NCBI RefSeq assembly: GCF_030209835.1
Contig: NZ_JARVRF010000006.1
Location: 20,630 to 84,629, forward strand
Reading direction: 5' to 3'
Origin: Arthrobacter sp. efr-133-R2A-120
GTDB lineage: Bacteria; Actinomycetota; Actinomycetes; Actinomycetales; Micrococcaceae
Length of the DNA: 64,000 bases
This document shows, piece by piece, positions 26,808 to 35,842 of this stretch. A program made the position numbers and the translations under genes. The notes under the pieces were generated by a model. The model did not search any database and was not told where the DNA came from. It saw only the letters and a list, made by a program, of their open reading frames with translations. How positions within the stretch are numbered: the first letter of the stretch is position 1; every line of letters begins with the position of its first letter.

Positions 26808-28064
26808 TTAATACGAGGGCTGCAATGCAGCGCCAGTCAATGGAATGCTGGGGTCCGCGGCGAGCGCGGGATCGATTGCCGCCGCCTGGGCGATGAGTTT
26901 CTTGGCCGGGCGGAAGTCACTGAGGCCTCCCACGGTGTCGACGGCGGAAAGCCGCCCCTTCCGCAGATAGACCACCGAGAACTTTCCGTCCGCGGGCGTT
27001 CCCCGCACGATGATGTCGTCGTCGGGGTGCCGCACACCCGCGGTCTGCAGGCGGACGCCGTGCTGAACGGTCCGGAACCAGGGAATCTCGGGCTCCGAGG
27101 GCGTTTGGCCGGTGATGTGCGCGGCCACGCTGTCCGCTTGGGCCATCGCGTTCTGGATGCACTCAAGCCGCTGGCTTTGGCCGTCGATTCTGCTCGTGAA
27201 GCGGGTGACGTCGCCAGCGGCGTAGATTTCCGGCTCTGAGGTGCGGCCGTGGTCGTCCACCAAGATTCCGTCCTTGCAGTTCAGCCCGGCAGCTTCGGCG
27301 ATCTCCTGGTTGGGGACCACGCCGATTCCGGCGAGGACGACGTCGGCGGGGAACCGGGCGCCGTCGGCCGTCTGTACTTGCTCGGCCCGGCCTACTCCCT
27401 CGATGGCGGTGACCGCGGCGCCGAAGACGAAGCGGACACCCTTTTCTCGGTGGATATTCTCGAAGAAGCAGGAAACGGGAGCCGAGGTAACCCTGCTCAT
27501 GACCCGGTCCTGGAACTCGAGGACCGTGACTTGGCAGCCCCGCGCAGCCGCGGCGGCTGCGACTTCCAAGCCGATGTAGCCGGCACCGATGATCGCAACG
27601 CGGGCGTCTGCGACCAGGACGCGCTTGAGTTCGAGCGCGTCGTCCTTGGTCCTCAAAGCCAAGACACCTGGGAGATCGGCGCCGGGAACGGTCAAGGCCC
27701 GGGCCCGTGAACCGGTGGCAATCACGAGGCGGTGGTAGGCGTGGCGGCTGCCGTCGGAGAGGATGACAGCTTTGCCAGAACGGTCGATGGACTCGACACT
27801 GAGTCCTCCCAGCCGTTCAATGCCCTTGTCCAGGAAGAACTTTTCCTTGCGCAGTAACGTGGATTCGTCAGGGGCGCCAGCCTTCAGGAGTTCCTTCGAC
27901 AGCGGTGGGCGCTCGTACGGCGTCTCCTTTTCGGCGTCGAGCAGCAGGATGCGGCCGCGCCACCCCCGGGTGCGGAGTCCCGCCGCAACCGCGACGCCGG
28001 AATGGCCGGCACCGATGATGACCACGGGCTGCTGGTGCTCATTCGGGATCTGCTGCTCAGGCAT
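26808..28064 (-). CDS. NADH-dependent ferredoxin reductase (FAD)
   Basis: This 418-residue pyridine-nucleotide disulfide-oxidoreductase-fold protein is of the putidaredoxin reductase/rubredoxin reductase type. The FAD site is IIGAGHSGVAVA near residue 17, the NAD site is IIGAGYIGLEVA near residue 155, and YAAGDVTRF near residue 285 is the second FAD contact. Its ATG overlaps the P450 stop by 8 bp, so translation is coupled. It belongs to a class I three-component P450 system. Confidence 0.95.
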   Translation of the reverse strand: MPEQQIPNEHQQPVVIIGAGHSGVAVAAGLRTRGWRGRILLLDAEKETPYERPPLSKELLKAGAPDESTLLRKEKFFLDKGIERLGGLSVESIDRSGKAVILSDGSRHAYHRLVIATGSRARALTVPGADLPGVLALRTKDDALELKRVLVADARVAIIGAGYIGLEVAAAAAARGCQVTVLEFQDRVMSRVTSAPVSCFFENIHREKGVRFVFGAAVTAIEGVGRAEQVQTADGARFPADVVLAGIGVVPNQEIAEAAGLNCKDGILVDDHGRTSEPEIYAAGDVTRFTSRIDGQSQRLECIQNAMAQADSVAAHITGQTPSEPEIPWFRTVQHGVRLQTAGVRHPDDDIIVRGTPADGKFSVVYLRKGRLSAVDTVGGLSDFRPAKKLIAQAAAIDPALAADPSIPLTGAALQPSY

Positions 28065-29316
28065 TGAACTTCTCCAGTTTCACGTGCAGGTGTTCCGGGC
28101 CCGAGTTCGTGAGGTTGTTTCCGCGAACGTACTCAATCGGCTTGTCCTGATCGAGGATCAGGGCACCCAGTTTCTGCGCCAGGATTTCGATCGTCACTAG
28201 GGTTTCCAGCCGGGCCAAGGGGGCTCCGAGGCAGCTGTGCACGCCGTGGCCGAAGCCCAAGTGGCCGTCGTTGTTACGGTCGATGTCGAACGTCTCGCCG
28301 TCGGGATACTTGGCGCTGTCCCGGTTGGCCGCGGCCGGCAGGAGTCGGACGATGGCTCCGGCAGGCAGGGTTATCCCGGCGACTTCGACTTCCTCAGTGG
28401 TGATGCGGCTGACGCGCTGCACTGTCCCCCGGTAGCGGGCCAACTCCTCGAGGAAGAGGTTTGCGTCCTCGGGACGCTCGCGGATCCGGTCCAGCAATTC
28501 AGGATGTTCGCTGAAGAGCCTGAAGGCGTTCGCGAGCAGGATCGTCGTCGTGTCGTGTCCAGCAACGAAGACGAACGCGCACAATTCCTTGGCCTCCTTC
28601 TCGCTGAGTAGTCCTTCCTTCCATATCCTCGCGATGTGGCCGCCCACGGACTCGCTCTCCTCGCGGTAGAGGCGTTCCATGGTGTCCTTCAGGTAGGCGA
28701 AGAACTCGAAGGTGCTTTGTTCATCCGTGCCGGTCCCCTCCGCATTGCGGGCGAGCCTGCCGAAGTAGCTGAACGTCTCGTCGGACCAGAACTTCATCTT
28801 CTCGAAGTCCGCGGCGGGCACATCAAGGAGGGCACTGATGGTGGACATGCTCAGTGGAATGGCGTAGTCGTCCACGGCGTCCCCGCCTCCGGCAGCGATC
28901 ATGGGATCGAGGTATTTTTGCGCATTTTCCCGGACCCGCTCCTCGAAGCGGGCAATGGCTTTCGGAGTGAAGGCCTGCGCCACTACTTGGCGTAGGCGGG
29001 TGTGGTTCGGAGCATCGAACAGGGTCAAGAAGGTCAACGGAACCGGGTCCACCACTTGGGAGGAGAAGACCTTGGGTGCCCGCATCGCTTTGCGGACGTC
29101 GTCGTACCGGGAGATGAACCAGACGTCGGAGACCGGCGAGTAAGCCCGAAGGACGGGAGCGTTCTCCCGCATCCATTCATAGTGCGCGTAGGGATCTCCT
29201 TGCGATCCATCGTCGACCACTTTGAACGGGGCCATTCCTTCCGGCCAGTCCAATTCATGGGAATACGGAGGCAGCACAGTTGGTCCGCTGGTTTTTTCTG
29301 TGATGGGAGCAGACAT
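28057..29316 (-). CDS. Cytochrome P450 (candidate cyclohexanecarboxylate 4-hydroxylase)
   Basis: This protein of about 419 residues has the I-helix AGHDTTT, the ExxR-containing K-helix region and the heme-ligand loop GFGHGVHSCLG, with the cysteine near residue 362. ATG 29316 was chosen over 29319 because it leaves a proper spacing to AAGGA. The surrounding genes (SDR, two KstD-like flavin dehydrogenases, pobA) match the aromatization route known from Sinomonas (Corynebacterium) cyclohexanicum. There a P450 makes trans-4-hydroxycyclohexanecarboxylate. The alternative is 4-methoxybenzoate O-demethylation (CYP199-like) feeding pobA. Confidence 0.92.
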   Translation of the reverse strand: MSAPITEKTSGPTVLPPYSHELDWPEGMAPFKVVDDGSQGDPYAHYEWMRENAPVLRAYSPVSDVWFISRYDDVRKAMRAPKVFSSQVVDPVPLTFLTLFDAPNHTRLRQVVAQAFTPKAIARFEERVRENAQKYLDPMIAAGGGDAVDDYAIPLSMSTISALLDVPAADFEKMKFWSDETFSYFGRLARNAEGTGTDEQSTFEFFAYLKDTMERLYREESESVGGHIARIWKEGLLSEKEAKELCAFVFVAGHDTTTILLANAFRLFSEHPELLDRIRERPEDANLFLEELARYRGTVQRVSRITTEEVEVAGITLPAGAIVRLLPAAANRDSAKYPDGETFDIDRNNDGHLGFGHGVHSCLGAPLARLETLVTIEILAQKLGALILDQDKPIEYVRGNNLTNSGPEHLHVKLEKFNA

Positions 29317-29393
29317 CATGGTCCTTCTTTCCGGGGATAGTGATCCGTGTCTCGTACACAATGACGACGGCGGCCCGCCCCCGCCCACAGGAC

Positions 29394-29406
29394 TTCCGTT
29401 CATCGG
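29394..29406. promoter_or_regulatory. IclR-type site TTCCGTTCATCGG upstream of P450
   Basis: The identical 13-mer occurs at 32921-32933 before the SDR gene, and a one-base variant occurs at 37609-37621 before pobA. The pobA copy is a full palindrome. Such TTCCGN(5)CGGAA elements are the known operator style of IclR-family regulators. Confidence 0.6.
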
Positions 29407-29425
29407 CCCAAGTTGCCGAAAACCG

Positions 29426-30196
29426 TCAGCGGCGCGGCGAAGACGTGACGGATTTCAGGGCGCGGGAAATGCCATGCGCAGCCGTCAGCAGCGCAGGAAC
29501 CGTGTATGGAATGTCCGCTTCGTCCCGCGGAACAATCGCGTTCAATGCCGCGGCAATTTCGTTGTTGGCCCCGAAGACCGGCACGGCGATGCCTGTCCAT
29601 TCGGTGACGCCGATTCCGGGGAGGGCAACGTAGCCGCGCTGCCGGATCTCCGCCAGGTGCTTCCGGATCAGCAAGGGATCCGTGATCGTCTCAGGAGTCA
29701 CCTTCGCCAGTGGGGCAGAGAGTACCTCGTCCTGGAAGGCTGGCGGAGAATACGCGAGCAAAACCAGGCCGGAGGATGCCGCGTGAATGGGCATTCTTTG
29801 GGCGATGTGCGCCGCGTTGAGCTTGGAATCCGGCGATGACAGACGCTCAACGTACAGCACGGCGCCTTGGTTCAACACCGCCAGGGTGGTGTGCTGGTGG
29901 ACCGTCGCCTGGACATCCTCCATGAACGGAAGTGCCAACTCCTGGAGGTTCAGGGCCCGTGAAGCGCGCGCAGCGAGCTCCCACATCCGCAGCCCCGGCC
30001 GCAAATCGCCGTCGGGAAGCCTTTCAATGAGGCCGTGCAGGACCAAGTCTTCAAGCAGCCGGCGGGTGGTGGTCAGCGGCAGGTCCGCCCGGCGCGCAAG
30101 GCCGGACAGCGTCATGCTCGGCAAATCCCGGTCAAACGCACTCAAAAGACGCACCACCCGGCTGATCACGGATTCACCTGTTGGGGAATTCGCCAT
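29426..30196 (-). CDS. IclR-family transcriptional regulator (copy 1)
   Basis: This 256-residue regulator has an N-terminal winged helix (about residues 10-70, TLSGLARRADLPLTTTRRLLEDL) and a C-terminal IclR effector domain with RMPIHAASSGLVLLA and RGYVALPGIG. It lies directly upstream of the P450 operon on the same strand. It resembles the other two IclR proteins of this cluster (32126 and 37629), including the N-terminal ANS..GES start. AGGAGA precedes the ATG. Confidence 0.93.
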   Translation of the reverse strand: MANSPTGESVISRVVRLLSAFDRDLPSMTLSGLARRADLPLTTTRRLLEDLVLHGLIERLPDGDLRPGLRMWELAARASRALNLQELALPFMEDVQATVHQHTTLAVLNQGAVLYVERLSSPDSKLNAAHIAQRMPIHAASSGLVLLAYSPPAFQDEVLSAPLAKVTPETITDPLLIRKHLAEIRQRGYVALPGIGVTEWTGIAVPVFGANNEIAAALNAIVPRDEADIPYTVPALLTAAHGISRALKSVTSSPRR

Positions 30197-30217
30197 AGTG
30201 AAATTCTCCTACGTGAC

Positions 30218-30260
30218 GCCCGCGGGCGGCAGCGCCAGGACCGCAGCGCCCGCGGGCGGC
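30218..30260. repeat. Two copies of GCCCGCGGGCGGC between FAD dehydrogenase and IclR genes
   Basis: The 13-mer occurs at 30218-30230 and 30248-30260. Each contains the palindrome GCCCGCGGGC and can form hairpins, alone or with each other. They lie immediately after the stop of the flavin dehydrogenase (minus strand) and before the IclR gene, so a transcription-ending or RNA-processing role is plausible. Confidence 0.45.
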
Positions 30261-30267
30261 CGTGTCC

Positions 30268-31986
30268 TCAGCTCGCAGCGATCCGGGATATCCCACGCTC
30301 CGCAGCGAGCTTGGCAATGTCGCGGCCAGCCCTGTATCCGAACACCAGGGCCGGGCCGATGTGCGAGCCGTAGCCCGGGTAACCGCCGCCGAAAACGCTG
30401 ACCGCCGCCGCTCCGACGGCGATCAGGCCGGGAACAGGGGCGCCTTCGGCCGTCACCACCTCGGAGCGTTCATTGACACCGATTCCGGCAAAAGTACCCA
30501 GGTCACCCATCTGGATCTTCGCGGCGTAGTACGGCCCCTGGCCGACCGGAGCGAGGTTCGGGTTCGGTAGGTGTTCCATGTCGCCCCGGAAATGGTTGTA
30601 CAGGGTGGAGCCGCGGCCAAAGGCCGGATCCTCGCCACGCTCTGCCGCGGGGTTGAATTCGGCTACGGTCGCCTTTAGGCCCTCGGCGTCGATGCCGAGC
30701 TTGCCCGCGAGCTCCTCAAGGGTGTTCCCCTTGACCAAATATCCGGTCCGGTAGAAATAGCCGCGCGGCATGGGCCAGGGCTTGGCGTACCCGATGCCGT
30801 ACTTGTGCACGGTCTTGGCATCGCCGATCACGTAGCCGAACGTCTTGTCCTCGCCCTTGTTATGCGCGATCATCGCCCCGCCGAAGTCGTGATAGCTCAG
30901 CGCCTCGTTTCCGAAGCGCTTGCCATGGCGGTCGACGGCGATCAGGCCCGGGAGCCCGATGGCGCGCAGGTGCGGGAAAAGTCGCTGGGCGCCATTGAGG
31001 TACTTGAAAACCGTCACCGGCGCCCAGGATCCCACGCTGAACACGGAGTCGTCGATGCGGCCGCCGGCGCTGATCGCCAGGTTTGCAGCATCTCCGCCGT
31101 GGCCGAGGGTCGGCGTGAAGTGGTCGTCGCCGTCGACGTCGTGAGGGAAGTACTCTTGCCGCAACTTCTTATTGCCCGAGAATCCGCCCGCAGCCAGGAC
31201 GACCCCCATCCGGGCTGTCACGGTAGCGGCATGTTCACCGCCGATGACCACCCCGGTGATGGCGCCGTCGTCGCCACGGGTGAGTGAAAGCGCGGGCGAG
31301 GCATTCCACAAACGCACTCCCAAATCATCGGCGCTCTTGACCATCCGCGTCATCAGGGCGTTCCCGTTGGACCGCAGGATGGGACGCTTGTAGCGGGCCG
31401 CGTCGAACCACGTGCGCAACAGCTTCTTCGCGACATAGACGAAGGACTTGATCGATTGGTTGACGTGGAAGAACTCGTTGATGTCCGGCCCAACCTGCGG
31501 CATGTAGCCGAACACGGTGTAGGAACTCATGTACGGCTGCATCAGGAGCCGCTTGTCCCCCAGAACCCTCGCGTCAACGTCCCGCGGAAGGATCGCACGG
31601 CCCGAAAGCTTCGCTCCGGGCAGGTCCATCTGGTAGTCCGGGGCCTTCTCCGGATACGTGAATTTCACCTCGGTCTCATTCTCGAAGAAGGAGATCGCTT
31701 CGGGAACGGTATCCAGGAAGTCGCGGACCCCTGCTTCGTTGAAAGTCTCCGGGGCGAGGTTCCTCAAGTAGGTTTCCGCATCCTCGCGGGTATCTCCTTG
31801 CTCCAGGCCCTGCTTGTTCCCAGGGACCCAGGCCCAACCGGCGGAAATAGCAGTGGTACCGCCGAAGTACCGGTCCTTCTCGGCAACAATCACGTTCAGC
31901 CCCTGGGCAGCGGCCTTCAGCGCCGCGGCCATTCCGGCGACGCCCGAGCCAATAACCAGGACATCACATACAACGGTCTTACTCAC
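30268..31986 (-). CDS. FAD-dependent dehydrogenase, KstD/fumarate-reductase type (candidate 4-oxocyclohexanecarboxylate desaturase)
   Basis: This 572-residue flavoprotein has the dinucleotide motif GSGVAGMAAAL at residues 13-23, the FAD segment YFGGTTAISAGWAW, and a C-terminal GGGYPGYGSHIGPALVFGYRAGR. These define the 3-ketosteroid delta-1-dehydrogenase / FAD_binding_2 group, which introduces C=C bonds next to ketones. In the cyclohexanecarboxylate route two such desaturases convert 4-oxocyclohexanecarboxylate towards 4-hydroxybenzoate. A second paralog is at 33829. GTG start with GGAGCAAG upstream; divergent from the IclR gene at 32126. Confidence 0.88.
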   Translation of the reverse strand: MSKTVVCDVLVIGSGVAGMAAALKAAAQGLNVIVAEKDRYFGGTTAISAGWAWVPGNKQGLEQGDTREDAETYLRNLAPETFNEAGVRDFLDTVPEAISFFENETEVKFTYPEKAPDYQMDLPGAKLSGRAILPRDVDARVLGDKRLLMQPYMSSYTVFGYMPQVGPDINEFFHVNQSIKSFVYVAKKLLRTWFDAARYKRPILRSNGNALMTRMVKSADDLGVRLWNASPALSLTRGDDGAITGVVIGGEHAATVTARMGVVLAAGGFSGNKKLRQEYFPHDVDGDDHFTPTLGHGGDAANLAISAGGRIDDSVFSVGSWAPVTVFKYLNGAQRLFPHLRAIGLPGLIAVDRHGKRFGNEALSYHDFGGAMIAHNKGEDKTFGYVIGDAKTVHKYGIGYAKPWPMPRGYFYRTGYLVKGNTLEELAGKLGIDAEGLKATVAEFNPAAERGEDPAFGRGSTLYNHFRGDMEHLPNPNLAPVGQGPYYAAKIQMGDLGTFAGIGVNERSEVVTAEGAPVPGLIAVGAAAVSVFGGGYPGYGSHIGPALVFGYRAGRDIAKLAAERGISRIAAS

Positions 31987-32092
31987 GGTTCTTGCTCCAT
32001 TCCATCGGCTGCCCGCTGCCCGCTTCGGTGCGGCCAGCCGGCAGATTGCCAGGCTTCAGGACATACCTTGGACGGGTGGACGGGGAGCATGA

Positions 32093-32109
32093 TTACCATT
32101 GAGTGGGAA
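32093..32109. promoter_or_regulatory. Candidate IclR-type operator TTACCATTGAGTGGGAA
   Basis: This imperfect dyad around TTNCCATT-G-AGTGGNAA lies in the divergent promoter between the flavin dehydrogenase and IclR copy 2. A closely related TTCCATTGAATGGGG is at 38406-38420, upstream of IclR copy 3. This suggests a second operator class used by these regulators. Confidence 0.45.
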
Positions 32110-32125
32110 TCCTTCAGGAGGAACT

Positions 32126-32911
32126 GTGGCCAACTCGGCATCGGGCGAATCGATCATCAGGCGGTTCATCACGATCATCAGCGCCTTCGACGACAAACAC
32201 ACATCCATGAGCGTGGCCGAACTTGGCCGCCGTACCGGGCTTCCCGTCACCACAACGTACCGGCTGGTCGACGAACTTCTGCTCGAGCGGCTCCTTGAGC
32301 GCGACCCGAAGGGGAACATCCAGCTCGGAACCCGGATGTGGGAGCTCGCGTCCCGAGGATCCAAGACGCTCGGCCTGCGGGAAGCGGCACTGCCATTCAT
32401 GGAGGATGTGCAATCGGTGGTCCAGCACAGCACCACCCTCGGCGTGTTGGATTCGGACGAGGTCCTGTATATCGAACGGCTCGGCAGCACCTCCACCATC
32501 GTGGACATCACCAAGATCGCGGGCCGCCTTCCCGTGCATGCGACGTCGTCCGGAATGGTGCTCCTAGCTCATTCTCCCTCCGCCTACCAGGACATGATCC
32601 TGTCCCGCCCCCTCACCAAGTACACCGAAACAACCCTCACCGACCCCGCTGCCCTGCGCCGCCACTTGGCCGAGATCAGGCAACGCGGTTTCGCAGCCAT
32701 GCCCGGGGTGATCGTGCCCGAATCCAGCGGCATAGCCGTCCCCGTCTATGGCTCGGACAGTACGGTGGTGGCCGCCCTCAGCGTGGTGGTGCCGCGGGAC
32801 GAGGAAAACACCGCCGCCCGCGTGCCCGTCCTCATGACCGCCGCCCGCGGTATCTCCCGGGCCTTGGGCTGGCGCGGCAAACTCAAGGGCACCCTCCGGC
32901 AAAGCCACTAA
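32126..32911 (+). CDS. IclR-family transcriptional regulator (copy 2)
   Basis: This 261-residue regulator starts at GTG 32126, after AGGAGGAACT. The winged helix is MSVAELGRRTGLPVTTTYRLVDEL, and the effector domain contains RLPVHATSSGMVLLA and GFAAMPGVIVPESSG. It is divergent from one flavin dehydrogenase and immediately upstream of the SDR-dehydrogenase-Dabb genes, so it is well placed to control both. The inducer is probably a ring carboxylic acid (inference). Confidence 0.93.
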   Translation: MANSASGESIIRRFITIISAFDDKHTSMSVAELGRRTGLPVTTTYRLVDELLLERLLERDPKGNIQLGTRMWELASRGSKTLGLREAALPFMEDVQSVVQHSTTLGVLDSDEVLYIERLGSTSTIVDITKIAGRLPVHATSSGMVLLAHSPSAYQDMILSRPLTKYTETTLTDPAALRRHLAEIRQRGFAAMPGVIVPESSGIAVPVYGSDSTVVAALSVVVPRDEENTAARVPVLMTAARGISRALGWRGKLKGTLRQSH

Positions 32912-32920
32912 GGATAGATT

Positions 32921-32933
32921 TTCCGTTCATCGG
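32921..32933. promoter_or_regulatory. IclR-type site TTCCGTTCATCGG upstream of SDR gene
   Basis: This is identical to 29394-29406 and sits in the 109-bp gap between IclR copy 2 and the SDR gene, 88 bp before the SDR start. Confidence 0.6.
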
Positions 32934-33020
32934 CAATCCCGTGGTTCCCGTCACAGCTCCCCTGCGACTCTGCTAAGACGCAGCAAGAGGCCGCACTGTC
33001 GCGGCAGGAGGAGCACCACA

Positions 33021-33782
33021 ATGAACCACACACCACACCGCGTGGGCGGGAAGACCGCCGTCGTAACCGGCGGACGCGGGGACCTCGGAAGCGCCACCGC
33101 GGCGCTCCTCGCCCAGCACGGGGCAAAGGTCGCGAGCCTTGACGTGGCGGGAATTCCTGCCGCGGTCAGTCATCAAAGCATCAAAGAGTACGACGTCGAT
33201 GTCACTAGCGAGGACAGCGTTGCCGAAGCGATCCGGCGGGTAAGCGACGACCTCGGCGCTCCCGACATCCTGGTCAATGCCGCCGGAATCATCGGCCCGG
33301 CCGGGGCATCCCACACTGCCTCGGTGCCGGATTTCGACCTCATTTTCAACGTCAACGTCAAGGGCGTCTGGCTCATGACCAAGCACGTGGTCCCGGGAAT
33401 GATCGGCAAGGGGGCCGGCAGCATCATCAACTTCTCGTCCATCCACGGCATCACCGGCGGCAGGAACGTGCCGCTCTACCACGCAACCAAGGGCGCGGTC
33501 CGGCTCCTCAGCAAATCCGACGCAGCGGCCTACGGCGCGTACGGAATCCGGGTGAACTCCATCCATCCGGGCTCGATGAACACCCGCATGAGCCGCCGCT
33601 CCGCCGAGCAATCCGACATAGGGCCCGAGGCCTACTACAAGCAGTTGGTGGGCTCCAATCCCCTGCCCCGGCAAGGCGAGCCCAATGAGATCGCCTACGG
33701 CGTGCTGTACCTGGCCTCGGACGAATCCCGATTCACCACGGGTTCGGAACTCGTGATCGACGGCGGCTACACCGCCGTCTGA
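33021..33782 (+). CDS. Short-chain dehydrogenase/reductase (candidate 4-hydroxycyclohexanecarboxylate dehydrogenase)
   Basis: This 253-residue classical SDR has the cofactor motif VTGGRGDLGSA near residue 15, NAAG near residue 90, the catalytic Ser in INFSSIHG, YHATK as the YxxxK pair, and a C-terminal SELVIDGGYT. It should oxidise a ring alcohol to a ketone with NAD(P), matching the second step of the proposed route. GCAGGAGGAGC precedes the ATG. The flavin dehydrogenase follows after 46 bp. Confidence 0.9.
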   Translation: MNHTPHRVGGKTAVVTGGRGDLGSATAALLAQHGAKVASLDVAGIPAAVSHQSIKEYDVDVTSEDSVAEAIRRVSDDLGAPDILVNAAGIIGPAGASHTASVPDFDLIFNVNVKGVWLMTKHVVPGMIGKGAGSIINFSSIHGITGGRNVPLYHATKGAVRLLSKSDAAAYGAYGIRVNSIHPGSMNTRMSRRSAEQSDIGPEAYYKQLVGSNPLPRQGEPNEIAYGVLYLASDESRFTTGSELVIDGGYTAV

Positions 33783-33828
33783 TCGTCGCGGCGACACCTC
33801 GAACAGAACCTCTTCGAAAGGCAACAAA

Positions 33829-35502
33829 ATGAAATTCGTCCATGGGACCGAGTCGGACAACTACGACGTCGTCGTTGTCGGCTCCGGCGCCGGGGCCCTT
33901 ACCGCGGCGGCCACGGCCGCGCGCGCTGGGAAGTCCGTCGTCGTCCTCGAAAAAAGCGGCCTGCTGGGCGGTACCTCCGCGGTGTCCGGCGGAATGCTGT
34001 GGGTAGCAGACAACCATCACGCCCGCGACGCCGGAATCACCGATTCGAAAGAGGCCGCGGCCGAGTATGTGCGAGCCGTAGCACGCGGCCGCGGCAGCGC
34101 CGAACTCCTCGATGCCGCCCTGAACTATGGTGACCAGATGCTCCGCTTTGTCGAGGAGCAGTGCGGACTTCGCTTCATCTTCCTCGACAACTTCCCGGAC
34201 TACCGCCAGGACCTGCCCGGCGCCGTGGAAGGCGGCCGCACCGTGGAGCCGCAGTTGTTCAACAAGCGCGACGCGCTCGGCACTTTGAGCGACCACGTCC
34301 GCACCGATGGGCGCGCGCCCTTCACGATGCAGGAATATGAAACCTGGGGCGCCTTCACCAAGTTTCCTTGGGAGGAGCTGAACCGCCGCCAAGGTGACGG
34401 ACTGGTCGCCAAGGGTCAGGCTCTCGTGTCGATGCTGCTCGCCAGCCTAGTGCGCGACGGCGCCGCTCTCGCCACCGGCGCGCGAGGGCACCGGCTCCTT
34501 ACGGACGAAAGCCGGGTGACCGGCGTCGAGCTCGAATCCGGAGAGCAGATCCACGCGAACGACGCCGTGGTCCTCGCCACGGGCGGTTTCGAATGGGACA
34601 AGGCGCTGGCGGACTCGATGCTCGCATCGCGGCTGTACACGATGTGCTCGCCCCCTTCGAACACGGGCGATGGCCTGCGAATGGCCCAGCGCATCGGCAG
34701 CCAGACCCGAGGCACCCGCGAAGCATGGTGGGCGCCGATGTCGATCACCGGCGACACCCGCGACGGACAGACCATCGGGACCCTTCTTCGCTTCGAGCGG
34801 CAAGGCCCGGGATCCATCATGGTGAACCGCCACGGCCGACGCTTCGCCAACGAATCACAGAACTACAACGACCTTGCCCGCTGCCTCCAGTCGTGGGACT
34901 CCCCCAGGAACCAGACCCTGAACACTCCCGCGCACGTGATGGTCGACCACACCTACATGGAGTCCTACGGCATCCTGTCCCACCGCGTCGGCCAGCCTAC
35001 GCCCAGCTACCTCATCGAGGCACCGACCCTGGAGGAGCTCGCTGCGAAGATCAACGTTCCCGCCGAGAACCTGACGGCAACGGTGGCCCGTTTCAACGAG
35101 TTCGCCGTCAAAGGCGAGGATCCGGACTTCGGCCGGGGCGAAAGCGCCTACGACAAGTACTGGGGCGACGACGACAGTCCGTGGCCCAACCCATCGTTGG
35201 GACCGCTGCAGACCGGGCCGTTCTACGCGATGGAAGTGGTCAACGGAGCCTTCGGAACCAACGGAGGCGTCGCCACGGACGGGCTCGCCAGGGTCCTCGA
35301 CGTCGACAACCAGCCCATTCCCGGTTTGTTCGCAGCGGGCAACACCACCGAGAACGCCTACGCCGCCGGGTACCCGGGCGCCGGTGCTACCCTCGGACCG
35401 ATCATGACCATGGGCTACATTGCGGGGCGGACGATTGCAGGCGAGGACCTGGAATATGCGCCCGTCGTGTCAGAGGCCGTCCCGGAAACGGTGGGAGCCT
35501 GA
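33829..35502 (+). CDS. FAD-dependent dehydrogenase, KstD type (second candidate desaturase)
   Basis: This 557-residue flavoprotein is paralogous in layout to 30268-31986. The dinucleotide motif VVVGSGAGALTAA is at residues about 15-27, followed by GLLGGTSAVSGGMLWV, with GYPGAGATLGPIMTMGYIAGR at the C-terminus. It is tightly coupled to a Dabb-domain gene that starts one base after its stop. The pair would suit the second dehydrogenation and tautomerisation leading to 4-hydroxybenzoate. Which of the two paralogs acts first cannot be decided here. Confidence 0.88.
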   Translation: MKFVHGTESDNYDVVVVGSGAGALTAAATAARAGKSVVVLEKSGLLGGTSAVSGGMLWVADNHHARDAGITDSKEAAAEYVRAVARGRGSAELLDAALNYGDQMLRFVEEQCGLRFIFLDNFPDYRQDLPGAVEGGRTVEPQLFNKRDALGTLSDHVRTDGRAPFTMQEYETWGAFTKFPWEELNRRQGDGLVAKGQALVSMLLASLVRDGAALATGARGHRLLTDESRVTGVELESGEQIHANDAVVLATGGFEWDKALADSMLASRLYTMCSPPSNTGDGLRMAQRIGSQTRGTREAWWAPMSITGDTRDGQTIGTLLRFERQGPGSIMVNRHGRRFANESQNYNDLARCLQSWDSPRNQTLNTPAHVMVDHTYMESYGILSHRVGQPTPSYLIEAPTLEELAAKINVPAENLTATVARFNEFAVKGEDPDFGRGESAYDKYWGDDDSPWPNPSLGPLQTGPFYAMEVVNGAFGTNGGVATDGLARVLDVDNQPIPGLFAAGNTTENAYAAGYPGAGATLGPIMTMGYIAGRTIAGEDLEYAPVVSEAVPETVGA

Positions 35503-35503
35503 C

Positions 35504-35809
35504 ATGATCCGACATACCGTACTCTTCAAATTCAAGCCCGGCTTCCCGCCTGAGGACAAGCAGAGCTGGATTGATGGCCTCAACGCCATGAGGGGCAACA
35601 TCCCCGGCATGGTGAGCCTGACCCATGGCCCGGACGTCCTCAAGCAAGAGCGCTCGTTCGATTACGCCATTGTGGCTGATTTCGAAAAGGTCGAGGACAT
35701 CGCGGTCTACAACACGCACCCGCTCCACGAACCGCTCAAGTCGTATTCGTTCCCCAACAGCGAGCAGATACTGTCAGTGGATTTCGCGCTGGCGGATTTC
35801 GCGTCTTAG
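35504..35809 (+). CDS. Dabb (stress-responsive alpha/beta barrel) domain protein
   Basis: This 101-residue protein is a single Dabb domain: N-terminal MIRHTVLFKFKPGF, central SLTHGPDVL and FDYAIVADFE, then THPLHEPLKSYSF. The start at 35504 lies 1 bp after the flavin dehydrogenase stop, so the two are translationally coupled; longer in-frame extensions overlap that gene. Dabb dimers include small isomerases/cyclases such as olivetolic acid cyclase. It could therefore assist tautomerisation (aromatization) of a cyclohexadienone carboxylate (inference). Confidence 0.85.
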   Translation: MIRHTVLFKFKPGFPPEDKQSWIDGLNAMRGNIPGMVSLTHGPDVLKQERSFDYAIVADFEKVEDIAVYNTHPLHEPLKSYSFPNSEQILSVDFALADFAS

Positions 35810-35842
35810 GGATTTTCCATGGACCACCAGGAAGGAGCCGAC

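Noticed and set aside
32973..33860. 295-codon minus-strand frame opposite the SDR
   Set aside because: The SDR on the plus strand has the YxxxK and NAAG motifs and a GGAGG site. The antisense frame has none.
30268..35502. Steroid catabolism, because both flavoproteins resemble 3-ketosteroid dehydrogenases
   Set aside because: No other steroid-degradation genes are present, while pobA, the SDR and the P450 system fit a monocyclic ring acid route better.
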